Notes: generated by a model not told the origin, from the sequence alone. Numbered from the stretch's first letter, positions 1 through 8,067 are shown. The stretch: 64,000 bases of DNA from Cohnella lubricantis (GCF_014212015.1 NZ_JACJVN010000028.1:40702-104701); one strand, 5' to 3'. Numbers and translations are program-made.

Positions 1-228
1 CGACAGCACGGACGGGCTTCCGATCTCGAACATCGCCGCGTTCATCCGCTTCACAATGTCCAGCAGCTCGTCCAGATCGCCTTCCATCGTCGTCTCCAGC
101 GGCCCTACGCGATAAGGAACGCCGGACTCCTTGATGATGTCGATCGCACGGTCGACGTACGGAATGATGTCGGTGTCCCCTGCCTTCAGCTTCGGCAGGA
201 TTTGAATGCTCAGCAGCGCTTGCGCCAT
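1..228 (-). CDS. Thiamine-binding protein, MTH1187/YkoF-like family (3' end outside window)
   Basis: The first 76 codons are present; the gene runs off the left edge. The N-terminus MAQALLSIQILPK and the later segment YRVGPLETTMEGDLDEL are typical of the roughly 100-residue MTH1187/YkoF-type thiamine-binding proteins, small ferredoxin-like proteins thought to bind thiamine or its pyrimidine part. The ATG has a strong ribosome binding site (GAGGAGG, 6-7 bases upstream). It lies 67 bases downstream of the ThiY-like substrate-binding protein and so belongs to the same TPP-riboswitch operon; ABC permease and ATPase genes are expected beyond the window edge. Family assignment is from the recognisable N-terminal pattern only. 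Confidence 0.8.
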   Translation of the reverse strand, partial: MAQALLSIQILPKLKAGDTDIIPYVDRAIDIIKESGVPYRVGPLETTMEGDLDELLDIVKRMNAAMFEIGSPSVLS

Positions 229-295
229 GTCGAATTCCTCCTCATTGATTATCGAATGATATGTAGGAAGGCCGGCGGCCGGCGCCGGCTTCAAA

Positions 296-1399
296 TCACG
301 AATTTTGCGGCAGAAAATCGTTCGTGTACATCGCGTCGTAGTCGAGCTCTTGCGTCAGCACTCCGTGCTCCTTCAAGAACTCGGCGTAGCCGGACCACAC
401 TTCTTCCTTCTGCAAGCCCCATTGCGATGCGTCGTCCTGGTACCTCGGGCTCAGCCACTCCTGGCTCGCCTTCACGAGATCGGCGTTCAGGTCCGGCACC
501 GCCTTCAGCAGAATGTCCGCCGCCTCGTCCGGATGGTCGATCGCGTATTGGTAGCCCTCGGCCGCCCCTTCGACGAACGCCCGCACGACGTCCGGCTCGT
601 TCTGGATCAACTTCTCGCTCGTCTCGAGCACCGGCGTGTAGTAGTCCAGCCGCTGGTCGAAGTCCTTCAGATAGACCATGTTCAGCTTCATGCCGCGCTG
701 CTCAGCCTCGATGCCGGTCCACGCGTAGAAGATCCATTCAAAGTCGATATCCTTCGTAACCGCGGTGAAAAAGTCTGCCGTGCCCGCGTTGACGAACTTC
801 ACTTGGCCGACATCCGCCCCCTGCTGCTTCATCATGGAGCCGATGACCGCTTCCTCAGCGGGCGAACCCCATCCTCCGTAAGCATGCCCTTCAAAGTCCT
901 TGGGTTCCTTAATATTCTTCTCCTCCGGGGAAGCGAATCCCGACGTATTGTGCTGAATGATGGCCGCCAGCGAGACAAGCGGTACGTTCTGCTCGCGGGC
1001 CAGCGTCAGCCCTTCCTGAGCGCCAATGCCGAACTCGGCCGCGCCGCTCGCCACCATGGCGTCCGCGCCGCTCTCCGGCGGCTGGACGATATCGACCGTA
1101 AGACCCCGCTTCTCCCAATAGCCGTTAGCGGCCGCTACATACAGCCCCGTATGGTTCGTGTTCGGCGTCCAGTCGAGGACGACCTTCACTTCACCCAGCG
1201 ACGCAGGCGCGGACGCAGAAGCCGATGCCGCGCCTGAAGGCGACGGGGACGATGCCGGCGAAGACGCCCCGCCGTCGTTCGAGCCGTTGTTGCCGCAGCC
1301 CGCCAGAATGGCAACGGCCGCCAGCGCGGCGATCCCCTTGCCTTTCCAGGCTAACCTGTTTCCTAGTGACCCAAGCCTTTTCGATCCAATCTCTCCCAT
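296..1399 (-). CDS. thiY: ABC transporter substrate-binding lipoprotein, NMT1/THI5-like (ThiY)
   Basis: Extracellular lipoprotein of 367 residues that captures a pyrimidine thiamine precursor (formylaminopyrimidine in characterised ThiY proteins) for an ABC importer. A signal peptide ends in the lipobox LAGC at about residue 34, followed by a Ser/Pro/Ala-rich linker. The mature domain opens with VVLDWTPNTNHTGLYVA, the hallmark of the NMT1/THI5 family. I chose the ATG at 1399 because GGGAG lies 7 bases upstream; an ATG two codons earlier is too close to it, and the longer open frame upstream runs through the riboswitch terminator. The thiamine-binding protein follows. Regulation by TPP is shown by the riboswitch and terminator upstream. 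Confidence 0.9.
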   Translation of the reverse strand: MGEIGSKRLGSLGNRLAWKGKGIAALAAVAILAGCGNNGSNDGGASSPASSPSPSGAASASASAPASLGEVKVVLDWTPNTNHTGLYVAAANGYWEKRGLTVDIVQPPESGADAMVASGAAEFGIGAQEGLTLAREQNVPLVSLAAIIQHNTSGFASPEEKNIKEPKDFEGHAYGGWGSPAEEAVIGSMMKQQGADVGQVKFVNAGTADFFTAVTKDIDFEWIFYAWTGIEAEQRGMKLNMVYLKDFDQRLDYYTPVLETSEKLIQNEPDVVRAFVEGAAEGYQYAIDHPDEAADILLKAVPDLNADLVKASQEWLSPRYQDDASQWGLQKEEVWSGYAEFLKEHGVLTQELDYDAMYTNDFLPQNS

Positions 1400-1460
1400 T
1401 CTCATTCTCCCTCTCTCTGCACTCAAAATGCGAGACGCCACCCCACGCGACCTAAGCGCA

Positions 1461-1493
1461 ACAAAAGACGCCCTCCGACAAGCCGGAGGGCGC
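1461..1493 (-). terminator. Intrinsic terminator, expression platform of the TPP riboswitch
   Basis: On the minus strand a perfect 9-bp stem (CGCCCTCCG / CGGAGGGCG, loop GCTTGT) is followed by TCTTTTGTT. It sits between the TPP aptamer and the thiY start codon, so it is the likely site of transcription attenuation when TPP is bound. A second hairpin (about 1510-1546, stem TAGCGGTACGC / GCGTGCCGCTA) lies between aptamer and terminator and may take part in switching. Confidence 0.85.
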
Positions 1494-1599
1494 CTGAACG
1501 CACATTCGGTAGCGGCACGCCTATCACGCATGCGTACCGCTATCGAATCGCAAACGCGAAGGGACGCCAACAACATGCTGCGCCCCAACGGTTATATGT

Positions 1600-1703
1600 G
1601 CAAATCACTGCCTCCGCTGGAATTATCCAGATCAGGTCTGACGGTCGAAAGCGGATTAGCTTCCCTCTCAGCCAAGTTCCCTCAGCTCCCGCGTTACGTA
1701 TTC
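1600..1703 (-). promoter_or_regulatory. TPP riboswitch (THI element)
   Basis: The minus strand carries the two invariant TPP-aptamer blocks: GGCTGAGAGGGAA (rc of about 1661-1673) and ACCTGATCTGGAT followed by AATTCCAGCG (rc of about 1615-1637). These are the pyrimidine-sensing and pyrophosphate-sensing helices of the THI element. A promoter lies just upstream and an intrinsic terminator about 110 bases downstream, which indicates transcriptional control of thiY and the following genes. Outer limits are approximate because the P1 helix was not modelled. Confidence 0.93.
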
Positions 1704-1725
1704 GGTTATTAACGTCTCGCCCTTC

Positions 1726-1754
1726 ATCATAAACGTTTGGCGCGGAGCGGTCAA
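1726..1754 (-). promoter_or_regulatory. SigA-type promoter of the thiamine-precursor uptake operon
   Basis: TTGACC (rc of 1749-1754) and TATGAT (rc of 1726-1731) are separated by 17 bases. Transcription would begin near 1718, some 15 bases before the riboswitch aptamer. Confidence 0.75.
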
Positions 1755-1761
1755 CCTTTTT

Positions 1762-1770
1762 TGCTATAAT
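1762..1770 (+). promoter_or_regulatory. Extended -10 promoter of the SRAP gene
   Basis: TGCTATAAT is a perfect extended -10 element 47 bases upstream of the SRAP start. No good -35 is seen at 17 bases. It overlaps the region of the divergent thiY promoter, so the two transcription units start back to back. Confidence 0.5.
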
Positions 1771-1816
1771 GAGAGCAGATGCGCCCGCTGCGGCGCCAGC
1801 AAGGAGGAGATCTCCC

Positions 1817-2494
1817 GTGTGCGGAAGATATACCATTACGATCGCTCTCGAAGAGCTGCTTGCTAGATACGAAGCTGAGAATGCGCTGGCTTCCGGCTAC
1901 GAGCCGCGCTACAATGTAGCGCCCGGCCAGCTCGTGCCTGCCGTCATTGCCGGCGCGCAGCGCAATCGGCTCGGCATGCTGAAGTGGGGGCTCGTCCCTC
2001 CGTGGGCGGACGACCCGAAGATCGGCAATCGCATGATCAATGCCCGCGCGGAGACAATTGCGCTGCGCCCCGCTTATCGGGACGCTTACCGCAGCAGACG
2101 CTGCCTCATTCCTGCGGACGGCTTCTACGAGTGGCAGAAGCTGGATAACGGGAAGAAACGCCCGATGCGCATTACGCTGCGCGGAGGCGGGCTGTTCAGC
2201 CTCGCCGGCTTGTACGAGACGTGGACGGTGCCAGACGGCAGCAAGCTGCATACGTGCGCCGTGCTGACGACGAAGCCGAACCGGCTGATGGCGGACATCC
2301 ATGACCGGATGCCGGTCATTCTCCGGCCGGAAGACGAAGCGCTGTGGCTCAACCGCCGTGTATGGGATGCTTCCAGGCTTGAGCAGCTGATGATGCCCTA
2401 TCCGGCGGAAGAGATGGAGGCTTATGAAGTCGGCCAGGCGGTAGGCCATGCCGCGAACGACAGTCCGGCTTGTATCGAACGAATCGCGAAGTGA
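1817..2494 (+). CDS. SRAP-domain abasic-site processing protein (YedK/HMCES family)
   Basis: Protein of 225 residues that forms a covalent thiazolidine link to abasic sites in single-stranded DNA and so shields them during replication. The catalytic Cys must be residue 2 after Met removal; the GTG at 1817 gives MCGRYTIT and has AAGGAGGAGA 6 bases upstream, which fixes the start even though the open frame extends 48 bases further upstream. Other family marks are RYNVAPGQ, KWGLVPPWA, INARAETI, RRCLIPADGFYEW and the HDRMPVI motif with the conserved His. Monocistronic, followed by its own terminator. B. subtilis YoqW and YobE are homologues. Confidence 0.95.
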   Translation: MCGRYTITIALEELLARYEAENALASGYEPRYNVAPGQLVPAVIAGAQRNRLGMLKWGLVPPWADDPKIGNRMINARAETIALRPAYRDAYRSRRCLIPADGFYEWQKLDNGKKRPMRITLRGGGLFSLAGLYETWTVPDGSKLHTCAVLTTKPNRLMADIHDRMPVILRPEDEALWLNRRVWDASRLEQLMMPYPAEEMEAYEVGQAVGHAANDSPACIERIAK

Positions 2495-2500
2495 AGACAT

Positions 2501-2547
2501 GGGGCTCTCCCTCAGCCGTCCGAGATGGCTTGGGAGGGCCCCTTCTT
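2501..2547 (+). terminator. Intrinsic terminator after the SRAP gene
   Basis: GGGGCTCTCCC pairs with GGGAGGGCCCC (one wobble), with an inner CAGCC/GGCTTG helix, followed by TTCTTCT. Confidence 0.75.
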
Positions 2548-2606
2548 CTATCGCATTCGAGCCTGTCCCAACAACATTCCGCTCTTACCTGGATTGGTTT
2601 GTCCAT

Positions 2607-2634
2607 ACCTCACCGGACACGTTCTCATAGAATA
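2607..2634 (+). promoter_or_regulatory. Possible SigK-type promoter of the 145-aa protein gene
   Basis: ACC (2607-2609), a 16-base spacer and CATAGAATA (2626-2634) fit the mother-cell SigK consensus (AC, 16-17 bases, CATAnnnTA). It lies 34 bases upstream of the start codon. Short consensus, so chance occurrence cannot be excluded; the SigE -10 is similar. Confidence 0.4.
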
Positions 2635-2667
2635 CTTTAGCCTCATTTGAAAGGAGGTGGAATATCT

Positions 2668-3105
2668 ATGGGAACATTCCTTGACCAGAGAAGCTCGATG
2701 AACGCCAGCACAACGATCGCCATTCCGTTGTCGACGACGCCCGTGCTGTTCGGCGACATCGGCTTGCAGACGCAAGGCATCGCGGGCAACGGACTCGGGA
2801 ACAACGGTTCCCTGATCGTCAACCTGTCCGGCACGATCGGAGTATCCCTTGGCGTCGCATCCACGGTGACGATCAACGTCGTTCGCGGAGGCAGCATTGC
2901 AGGCGGCACGATTATTTATACCGCGCAGTCGCCGTTCCTGTCGGCCGTCAGCCAGAACATCTCTTTCAGTGCGCAGGATTTGCTCGCTCCGGCTGCTCTG
3001 GAGACGCAGTACACGGCTTTCGTCACCGGCACCGGCCTGGGCGGAGTCTTGGCAGGCACGCGCGTCGGACCCGAAGCGTTCTGGGGTACCGCCTCCGTGG
3101 GCTAA
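2668..3105 (+). CDS. Small Ser/Thr/Gly-rich beta protein of unknown function
   Basis: I do not recognise this 145-residue protein by name. It has no signal peptide, no membrane segment, no Cys and no Lys; it is rich in Ser, Thr, Gly, Ala and alternating hydrophobics (for example SLIVNLSGTIGVSLGVASTVTINV), which suggests a beta-sandwich of the kind found at the C-terminus of spore-surface proteins. The ATG at 2668 is preceded by AAAGGAGGTGG. It has a SigK-like promoter and its own terminator and lies directly before four glycosyl-/methyltransferase genes. Inference: a spore-surface structural protein, possibly a glycosylation target of the neighbouring enzymes. Confidence 0.65.
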   Translation: MGTFLDQRSSMNASTTIAIPLSTTPVLFGDIGLQTQGIAGNGLGNNGSLIVNLSGTIGVSLGVASTVTINVVRGGSIAGGTIIYTAQSPFLSAVSQNISFSAQDLLAPAALETQYTAFVTGTGLGGVLAGTRVGPEAFWGTASVG

Positions 3106-3111
3106 TCGCAA

Positions 3112-3160
3112 GGGAGCTTGCGAACGGATTCATTCTCTGTTCGCACAGCTTCCTCTTTTT
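3112..3160 (+). terminator. Intrinsic terminator after the 145-aa protein gene
   Basis: GGGAGCTTGCGAAC pairs with GTTCGCACAGCTTCC (one bulge, one wobble), followed by TCTTTTTCC. It separates the small gene from the glycosyltransferase genes, unless read-through feeds them. Confidence 0.7.
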
Positions 3161-3199
3161 CCATAACCAAGAATCCCTTCACGTGAAAGGATGGGAACC

Positions 3200-4315
3200 G
3201 TGATCACCATCAGCTTGTGCATGATCGTCAAGAACGAGGAAGAGACGATCGGACGCTGCCTCGACTCCGTCCATGATCTGGTGGACGAGATCAACATTGT
3301 CGATACGGGTTCCACCGACCGGACCAAGGAGATCGTATCCCAATATACGAACCGGATTTTCGACTTCGAGTGGATTCAGGACTTCGCCGCGGCCCGCAAC
3401 TATTCGTTCGACCAGGCGACGCAAGATTATATCTTCTGGCTGGACGCCGACGACGTGCTGTTGGAGAAGGATCGGGAGCGGTTCCGCGAGCTCAAGGGCT
3501 CGCTCGATACGCGAATCGATTCCGTGATTATGAATTACGTGCTCTCTCGCGATTCTGGCGGCAACGCGCACAACGTGACGCGCCACAACCGGCTCGTCAA
3601 ACGTTCGATATCCCCGCGCTGGATATACCCGATTCACGAGATTCTCGTTATCCGCGGCAGCCTTCTGCTCTCTCCCGTCGAGATTACGCACGCTCCGAAG
3701 CTGGAGAAGCGAAACCGCACGCGCAATTTGACCATCCTGCAGGAGCACATCCGCAAGGACGGACCGTCTCGGCGAAGCGAATTCTACTTAGCGAACGAGC
3801 TCTTCGACAACGAGCGTTATGACGAAGCGCTCGCCGCTTACGAATCGTTCCTGCAAGGAAGCGTCGAGAACTTCGAGGACCATATCGCCGCATGCGGGGT
3901 GCTCGCCCACTTGTATCACGAACGGGGAGATCTGGATCGGGAGCTTCAGTACCTGTTCAAGACGTTCGAATACGACGTGCCACGGGCGGACTACGTCTGC
4001 CGAATCGGGCTCTGGTTCGAGCAGAAGGGCGAATACCGTCTAGCGTCCTACTGGTACGAAGAAGCCGCGGAGCAGGATATTCCGGTCGATTATTTCGGCC
4101 TGATGAATCTAGTGTGCTGGACTTGGGTGCCCCATGTGCAGTTGATGCTCTGCTACGGGAAGCTCGGGGAACTCGGCAAAGCTTTGGAGCATATCGAGAA
4201 GGCGCTCTCTTACTTCCCGAATGATCCGAACCTGCTGGAGAATAAGAAAAGGTTGGAGGCCGCCATGGAACAACAACGGCAGCACTCGGAAGAAGCCGCG
4301 GTGGATAGGCCATGA
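3200..4315 (+). CDS. Family 2 glycosyltransferase with C-terminal TPR region
   Basis: About 371 residues. The N-terminal GT-A domain shows SLCMIVKNEEETIGRCLDS, the VDTGSTDRT nucleotide-binding loop and the DxD motif in FWLDADD. From about residue 190 the chain is made of helical TPR-like repeats (ERYDEALAAYESF, GELGKALEHIEKALSYFPNDPN). This GT2-TPR layout is shared with SunS-type peptide glycosyltransferases, where the TPR part binds the acceptor. The GTG at 3200 is preferred because GAAAGGATGGG lies just upstream; the ATG at 3191 abuts that site. The last 4 bases overlap the next gene, so the four transferase genes are probably translated as an operon. Acceptor and sugar are unknown. Confidence 0.85.
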   Translation: MITISLCMIVKNEEETIGRCLDSVHDLVDEINIVDTGSTDRTKEIVSQYTNRIFDFEWIQDFAAARNYSFDQATQDYIFWLDADDVLLEKDRERFRELKGSLDTRIDSVIMNYVLSRDSGGNAHNVTRHNRLVKRSISPRWIYPIHEILVIRGSLLLSPVEITHAPKLEKRNRTRNLTILQEHIRKDGPSRRSEFYLANELFDNERYDEALAAYESFLQGSVENFEDHIAACGVLAHLYHERGDLDRELQYLFKTFEYDVPRADYVCRIGLWFEQKGEYRLASYWYEEAAEQDIPVDYFGLMNLVCWTWVPHVQLMLCYGKLGELGKALEHIEKALSYFPNDPNLLENKKRLEAAMEQQRQHSEEAAVDRP

Positions 4316-5946
4316 CGACGAGCATAATTCTTCTTACGCATAACCAGCTTGAGCTGACCCAAGCGTGCATCGAGAGCATCCGCGCATACACGCCGCCATC
4401 GCCCTACGAGTTGATCGTAGTCGACAACGCTTCGACCGACGGGACGGTCGGATGGCTGAAGAAGCAGCCGGACATACGCCTGATCGCCAACAGCGAGAAC
4501 GTCGGCTTTCCTCGCGGATGCAACCAAGGGATGAGGCTGGCGACAGGCGGCCGGCTGCTGCTGCTCAACAACGACACCGTCGTCACCCCGAGGTGGCTGG
4601 AGCAGTTGACCGCCTGCCTCGAGAGCGACGAGCGCATCGGCGCCGTAGGCCCGGTCACCAATCAAGCGTCCTATTATACGGCTGTACAGGCACCCTATAG
4701 CGGCCGGGAGGAGATGCTCGCCTTCGCGGAAGGCTACAACCGTTCAGATCCGTCTAAGTGGGAGGAGCGGGCTAAGCTGATCGGCTACTGCCTGCTCCTG
4801 AGGCGCGAAGCCTACGAGACTGTCGGCGAGTTGGACGAACGCTATTCCCCGGGCAACTTCGAAGATGACGACTATTGCATCCGGCTGCGCCTCGCCGGCT
4901 ACCGCCTGATGCTGTGCGCCGATACGTTCATCCATCATGAAGGAAGCGCTGCATTCCGGCAGGACATCAAGCGTTATCAGCAGACCATCAAGCGAAATGC
5001 GGTTCAATTCGTGGAGAAGTGGGGCTACAGTCCGAACGTGTTCGATATTCACCACGATATGATCGGGTGGATCGACGAGCCTAGAGAGACGCCGCTGCGA
5101 ATTCTCGAGCTGAACTGCGGCGGCGGGGTTACGCTGCTGGAGCTGAAGGACCGTTATCCGAACACTGAGCTGTTCGGCATCGAACGCAGCCCGCACGCGG
5201 CAGAGCTCGCCTCTCTCGTCGCCTCGGTCACGGTGGGCGATCCGGAATTCGCCCGGCTCACGGAGCCGCCCGGATCGTTCGACTACATTCTGTTCGGGGC
5301 CTCCTTGGAGCAGCACGCTAAGCCAATCGAGCTGGTGCGCCAGTACGTTCCCTACTTGAAGGACGACGGCAAGCTGATCGCCCGCGTAGCGAATCTATCC
5401 CATTATTCGGTCATTCGGAACCTGCTTCGCGGGGAGTGGTCGGGTTATGAGGACCACTCGCCTCTGCGTTATTACACGTTCTCCAGCTTGACCCGCATGA
5501 TGCAGATGAGCGGCGTGCACCATTTGGAATACAAGGGAATAACGAACGGCAAACCGCCTCCAAGAGATGAGCATTGGATCCGGGAGATGGCCCGAAGAGA
5601 AGGCGAATCCATGATCGACTATTGGATGTCGACCCACTTTCTCATCAAAGGCTACTTGACCTCCCTCTCTCCCGGCGTCCCGAACTCGCCCGGCTACCCC
5701 CGGCTTAAGCGGCTCATTCGCCGGCTGGAATGGAAGATAGACCCGATCCGGACAACCGAGGAGATAGCGGCCCTCTTCCGCGCCGGAGAAGCGCAGCTTC
5801 TGGATGCCGCTCGCGTCATCGAGCGAGCCGTGACTGACCAAGAAGAGGCGGCCCGCAAGCTCGCCCGGCTTCTATGCGAGCGCGGCATTGCCGAATCGGA
5901 GACACAAACCATACGTGCGCTGCTGGGAGGGAAGACCGATGCTTGA
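4312..5946 (+). CDS. Bifunctional GT2 glycosyltransferase / SAM methyltransferase-like protein
   Basis: 544 residues. Residues 1-230 form a rhamnosyltransferase-like GT2 domain (TSIILLTHNQLELTQAC, VDNASTDGT, LLNNDTVV as the DxD-like site, and the FEDDDYCIRLRLAGY motif). From about residue 255 a Rossmann-type methyltransferase-like domain follows (RILELNCGGGVTLLELKDRYP, then LFGIERSPHAAELA). The C-terminal 100 residues are helical. The ATG overlaps the previous stop (ATGA), indicating translational coupling. Such GT2-methyltransferase fusions occur in surface polysaccharide and glycoprotein loci. Whether the second domain is catalytic cannot be judged: it has the glycine-rich loop. Confidence 0.82.
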   Translation: MTTSIILLTHNQLELTQACIESIRAYTPPSPYELIVVDNASTDGTVGWLKKQPDIRLIANSENVGFPRGCNQGMRLATGGRLLLLNNDTVVTPRWLEQLTACLESDERIGAVGPVTNQASYYTAVQAPYSGREEMLAFAEGYNRSDPSKWEERAKLIGYCLLLRREAYETVGELDERYSPGNFEDDDYCIRLRLAGYRLMLCADTFIHHEGSAAFRQDIKRYQQTIKRNAVQFVEKWGYSPNVFDIHHDMIGWIDEPRETPLRILELNCGGGVTLLELKDRYPNTELFGIERSPHAAELASLVASVTVGDPEFARLTEPPGSFDYILFGASLEQHAKPIELVRQYVPYLKDDGKLIARVANLSHYSVIRNLLRGEWSGYEDHSPLRYYTFSSLTRMMQMSGVHHLEYKGITNGKPPPRDEHWIREMARREGESMIDYWMSTHFLIKGYLTSLSPGVPNSPGYPRLKRLIRRLEWKIDPIRTTEEIAALFRAGEAQLLDAARVIERAVTDQEEAARKLARLLCERGIAESETQTIRALLGGKTDA

Positions 5947-6652
5947 GATCCATCCTCGCAAAGTGGCATTCATCTGCTGTACGAATGACGAGGAGATGTT
6001 CGAGGAGTGCTCGCTGTACATTCGATCGCTGGATGTTCCCGATGGATTCGAGATCGACATCGTGCCGATCACGGGAGCTTCCGGCATGACCTCAGGCTAC
6101 AACGAAGGGATCAAACGCACCGACGCGAAGTACAAAGTCTATATGCACCAGGATGTCTATATTCTGCATCGCTCGTTCATCCGCGATATGGTTCAACTAT
6201 TCGAAGCTTCGCCGGAGATCGGCCTGATCGGGATGACCGGGGCGAGAACGTTCCCAATACACGGAAGATGGTGGGAAGGCGGCGATACGGCGGGGAAGGT
6301 GTACGGCACGATCAACGGCGTAGTGCAGTTAATGAACTTCGGCGATATTGAAGAAGACTTCGCCTTCGTCGAGACCGTTGACGGCCTGTTGATGATGACG
6401 CAGTACGATTTGCCGTGGAGGGACGATGTGCTGTCCGGCTGGCATTATTACGATATCGCCCAGAGCTTGGAGTATCTGCGAGCGGGATACCGGATCGCCG
6501 TTCCAAGGCAGGAGCAGCCCTGGGTGCTGCATGATTGCGGCGTATCCTACGTCGATCCCTCGTTCGCGGACGCGAAACGGCTCTTTATGCAAGAATACGG
6601 TCCCATGCTTGACCGATTAAGAGGGAGGGTTACTATTGGCCAACCATCTTGA
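5939..6652 (+). CDS. Glycosyltransferase of the StrF-like GT-A family
   Basis: 237 residues. The pattern VAFICCTNDEEMFEECSLYI, GASGMTSGYNEGIK, KVYMHQDVYI (DxD-like HQDV) and FVETVDGLLMMTQYDLPW followed by GWHYYDIAQSLEYLRAGY is that of the small GT-A proteins related to streptomycin-cluster StrF, common in Paenibacillus glycan loci. The ATG at 5939 has GGGAGGGAAG 6 bases upstream and overlaps the previous gene by 8 bases. It overlaps the next gene by 17 bases. Donor and acceptor unknown. Confidence 0.8.
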   Translation: MLEIHPRKVAFICCTNDEEMFEECSLYIRSLDVPDGFEIDIVPITGASGMTSGYNEGIKRTDAKYKVYMHQDVYILHRSFIRDMVQLFEASPEIGLIGMTGARTFPIHGRWWEGGDTAGKVYGTINGVVQLMNFGDIEEDFAFVETVDGLLMMTQYDLPWRDDVLSGWHYYDIAQSLEYLRAGYRIAVPRQEQPWVLHDCGVSYVDPSFADAKRLFMQEYGPMLDRLRGRVTIGQPS

Positions 6653-7484
6653 TCCCGCTTCCGTCAACGAGGCTGTCCGGCTGTACCGGGAACGCTGGCC
6701 GTCGGAAGGAGCCCGGGGGCTGACCCACCCCGTGGCCGCTCGCAGCCATGATCACGTCAGCTTCTCCGGCGAGCGGTTGATCATCAATTCGCAAGTCAAG
6801 ATGAATCCCGTCTTCGCGGAGCATCTCCTTCGTTACGACTGGGCGTGCCGCTTCGTCAGCGGACTTAGCGTGCTGGACGCCGCTTGCGGGGCAGGCTACG
6901 GCTCCAAAATGATGGAGATGGCCGGTGCGGCAGACGTGACCGGCGTCGACGTGGACGAAGAGAGTCTGGCTCATGCCCGCTCCGCATACGGGGGCGAGCG
7001 GATTCGCCATCTGCTGGCGGACATTCAGAGTCTGCCCTTCGAGGACGAGACGTTCGAGGCTGTCGTCTCCTTCGAGACGATCGAGCATATTCCGCGGGGC
7101 TCAGACTGGATCCGCGAATCCGCCCGGGTGCTGAAGCCGGGAGGGCTGTTCCTCGTCTCGACCCCCAACAGACAGACCTGCAATCCGGGGCTGTATTACG
7201 GAGAAGATCCGTTCAACCCCTATCACTTCTATGAGTACAATTTCTCCGAATTCGTCGGGGAGCTTCTGCAGGAGTACGATCTGCTCGAAGTTTACGGCCA
7301 AACCTTGATTCATGACGCCGACAACGACGCCCACCGCATGCTGCGGAAGCACCATGCGCGCAACCCGGTCTGGCGGCCGAATCCGACTCCGGCCGTCAAA
7401 GGCCACGAGCTCGTGCCGTACGGTCAGATCAAGAACGCTCAGCCGATGTTCATCGTGGCTCTCTGCCGCAAGAAGAGCTTCTGA
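6636..7484 (+). CDS. Class I SAM-dependent methyltransferase
   Basis: 282 residues. Motif I is VLDAACGAGYGSKMM, followed by the acidic residue in VTGVDVDEES; motif II/III are FEAVVSFETIEHI and RVLKPGGLFLVSTPN. This is the ubiquinone/menaquinone-methyltransferase-like fold often found at the end of glycosylation operons. The TTG at 6636 is used, with GAGGGAGGG upstream; it overlaps the preceding gene. Likely methylates a sugar or the terminal residue of the glycan made by the three upstream transferases (inference from context). Confidence 0.85.
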   Translation: MANHLDPASVNEAVRLYRERWPSEGARGLTHPVAARSHDHVSFSGERLIINSQVKMNPVFAEHLLRYDWACRFVSGLSVLDAACGAGYGSKMMEMAGAADVTGVDVDEESLAHARSAYGGERIRHLLADIQSLPFEDETFEAVVSFETIEHIPRGSDWIRESARVLKPGGLFLVSTPNRQTCNPGLYYGEDPFNPYHFYEYNFSEFVGELLQEYDLLEVYGQTLIHDADNDAHRMLRKHHARNPVWRPNPTPAVKGHELVPYGQIKNAQPMFIVALCRKKSF

Positions 7485-7614
7485 TCGGAACAGAAGCCGC
7501 CGCTCTCGCCGGCTCTGCTCCTTCACCGCCAGGAGGCGGCAGCTTGAGCCGCCCGTTCGGACATCCAAGCCGATCGCGAAGAGCTCGCGACCCGTTGCTA
7601 GAGGCATGCGAAAT

Positions 7615-7655
7615 AGGCCGGTCTGTCGGTAACGCGCGAACCGACAGACCGGCCT
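7615..7655. terminator. 16-bp perfect inverted repeat between the methyltransferase gene and spoVIF
   Basis: AGGCCGGTCTGTCGGT (7615-7630) is the exact reverse complement of 7640-7655, with a 9-base loop. It lies between two converging genes and probably ends transcription from one or both sides, although no clear T-run follows on the plus strand and only ATTTCG on the minus strand. The rest of the 295-base gap (7485-7779) shows no convincing gene. Confidence 0.6.
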
Positions 7656-7779
7656 GCCTCAGGCGAGGCGCAGCTAAGGAAGAAGGACAAGCCCTCCGCG
7701 TCTGAGAGACTCCCCTACAGCGGCAACCAGCCGCCAGCCGAACGAACAGAGGATCATGGGGCGGATCGTCCGCCGCGCT

Positions 7780-8067
7780 TCAGCGGAACATCGCCCACAG
7801 CTTGATCAAGTGGAACGTGTTCTTCGGATCGATCTTCTGGGCGAGCACGAAGTTCACGATTTGCTGCTCCTGAATGCTGGTCAGCGGCTCGTTCAGAATC
7901 CGGGCGGCCGACTTCACCCACTTGGCCACCTTGACACGGTCCTGCAAATCATATTTGTTCGCCCCGTCGATTAACTGCTTCAGTCTCTCCTTGGTCGCGG
8001 GGTTCTTCATCTTGAACTTGACCCGCTCCACGAGATCCGGCCTGATGCCGAACTGCTGATAGCTCAT
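7780..8067 (-). CDS. spoVIF: Stage VI sporulation protein F
   Basis: 95 residues matching the SpoVIF (YjcC) family, which is needed for late coat assembly and spore resistance in the mother cell. Characteristic parts are RVKFKMKNPATKERLKQLIDG, DRVKVAKWVKSAARILNEPL and EQQIVNFVLAQKIDPKNTFHLIKLW. The ATG at 8067 lies 10 bases from GGAAGGA; a GTG three codons upstream abuts that site. Stand-alone gene downstream of recG on the same strand. No SigK promoter was identified with confidence. Confidence 0.9.
   Translation of the reverse strand: MSYQQFGIRPDLVERVKFKMKNPATKERLKQLIDGANKYDLQDRVKVAKWVKSAARILNEPLTSIQEQQIVNFVLAQKIDPKNTFHLIKLWAMFR

Noticed and set aside
59..1237. Plus-strand frames across the thiY region
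   Set aside because: They overlap the lipoprotein gene whose signal peptide, motifs, riboswitch and ribosome binding site are all on the minus strand.
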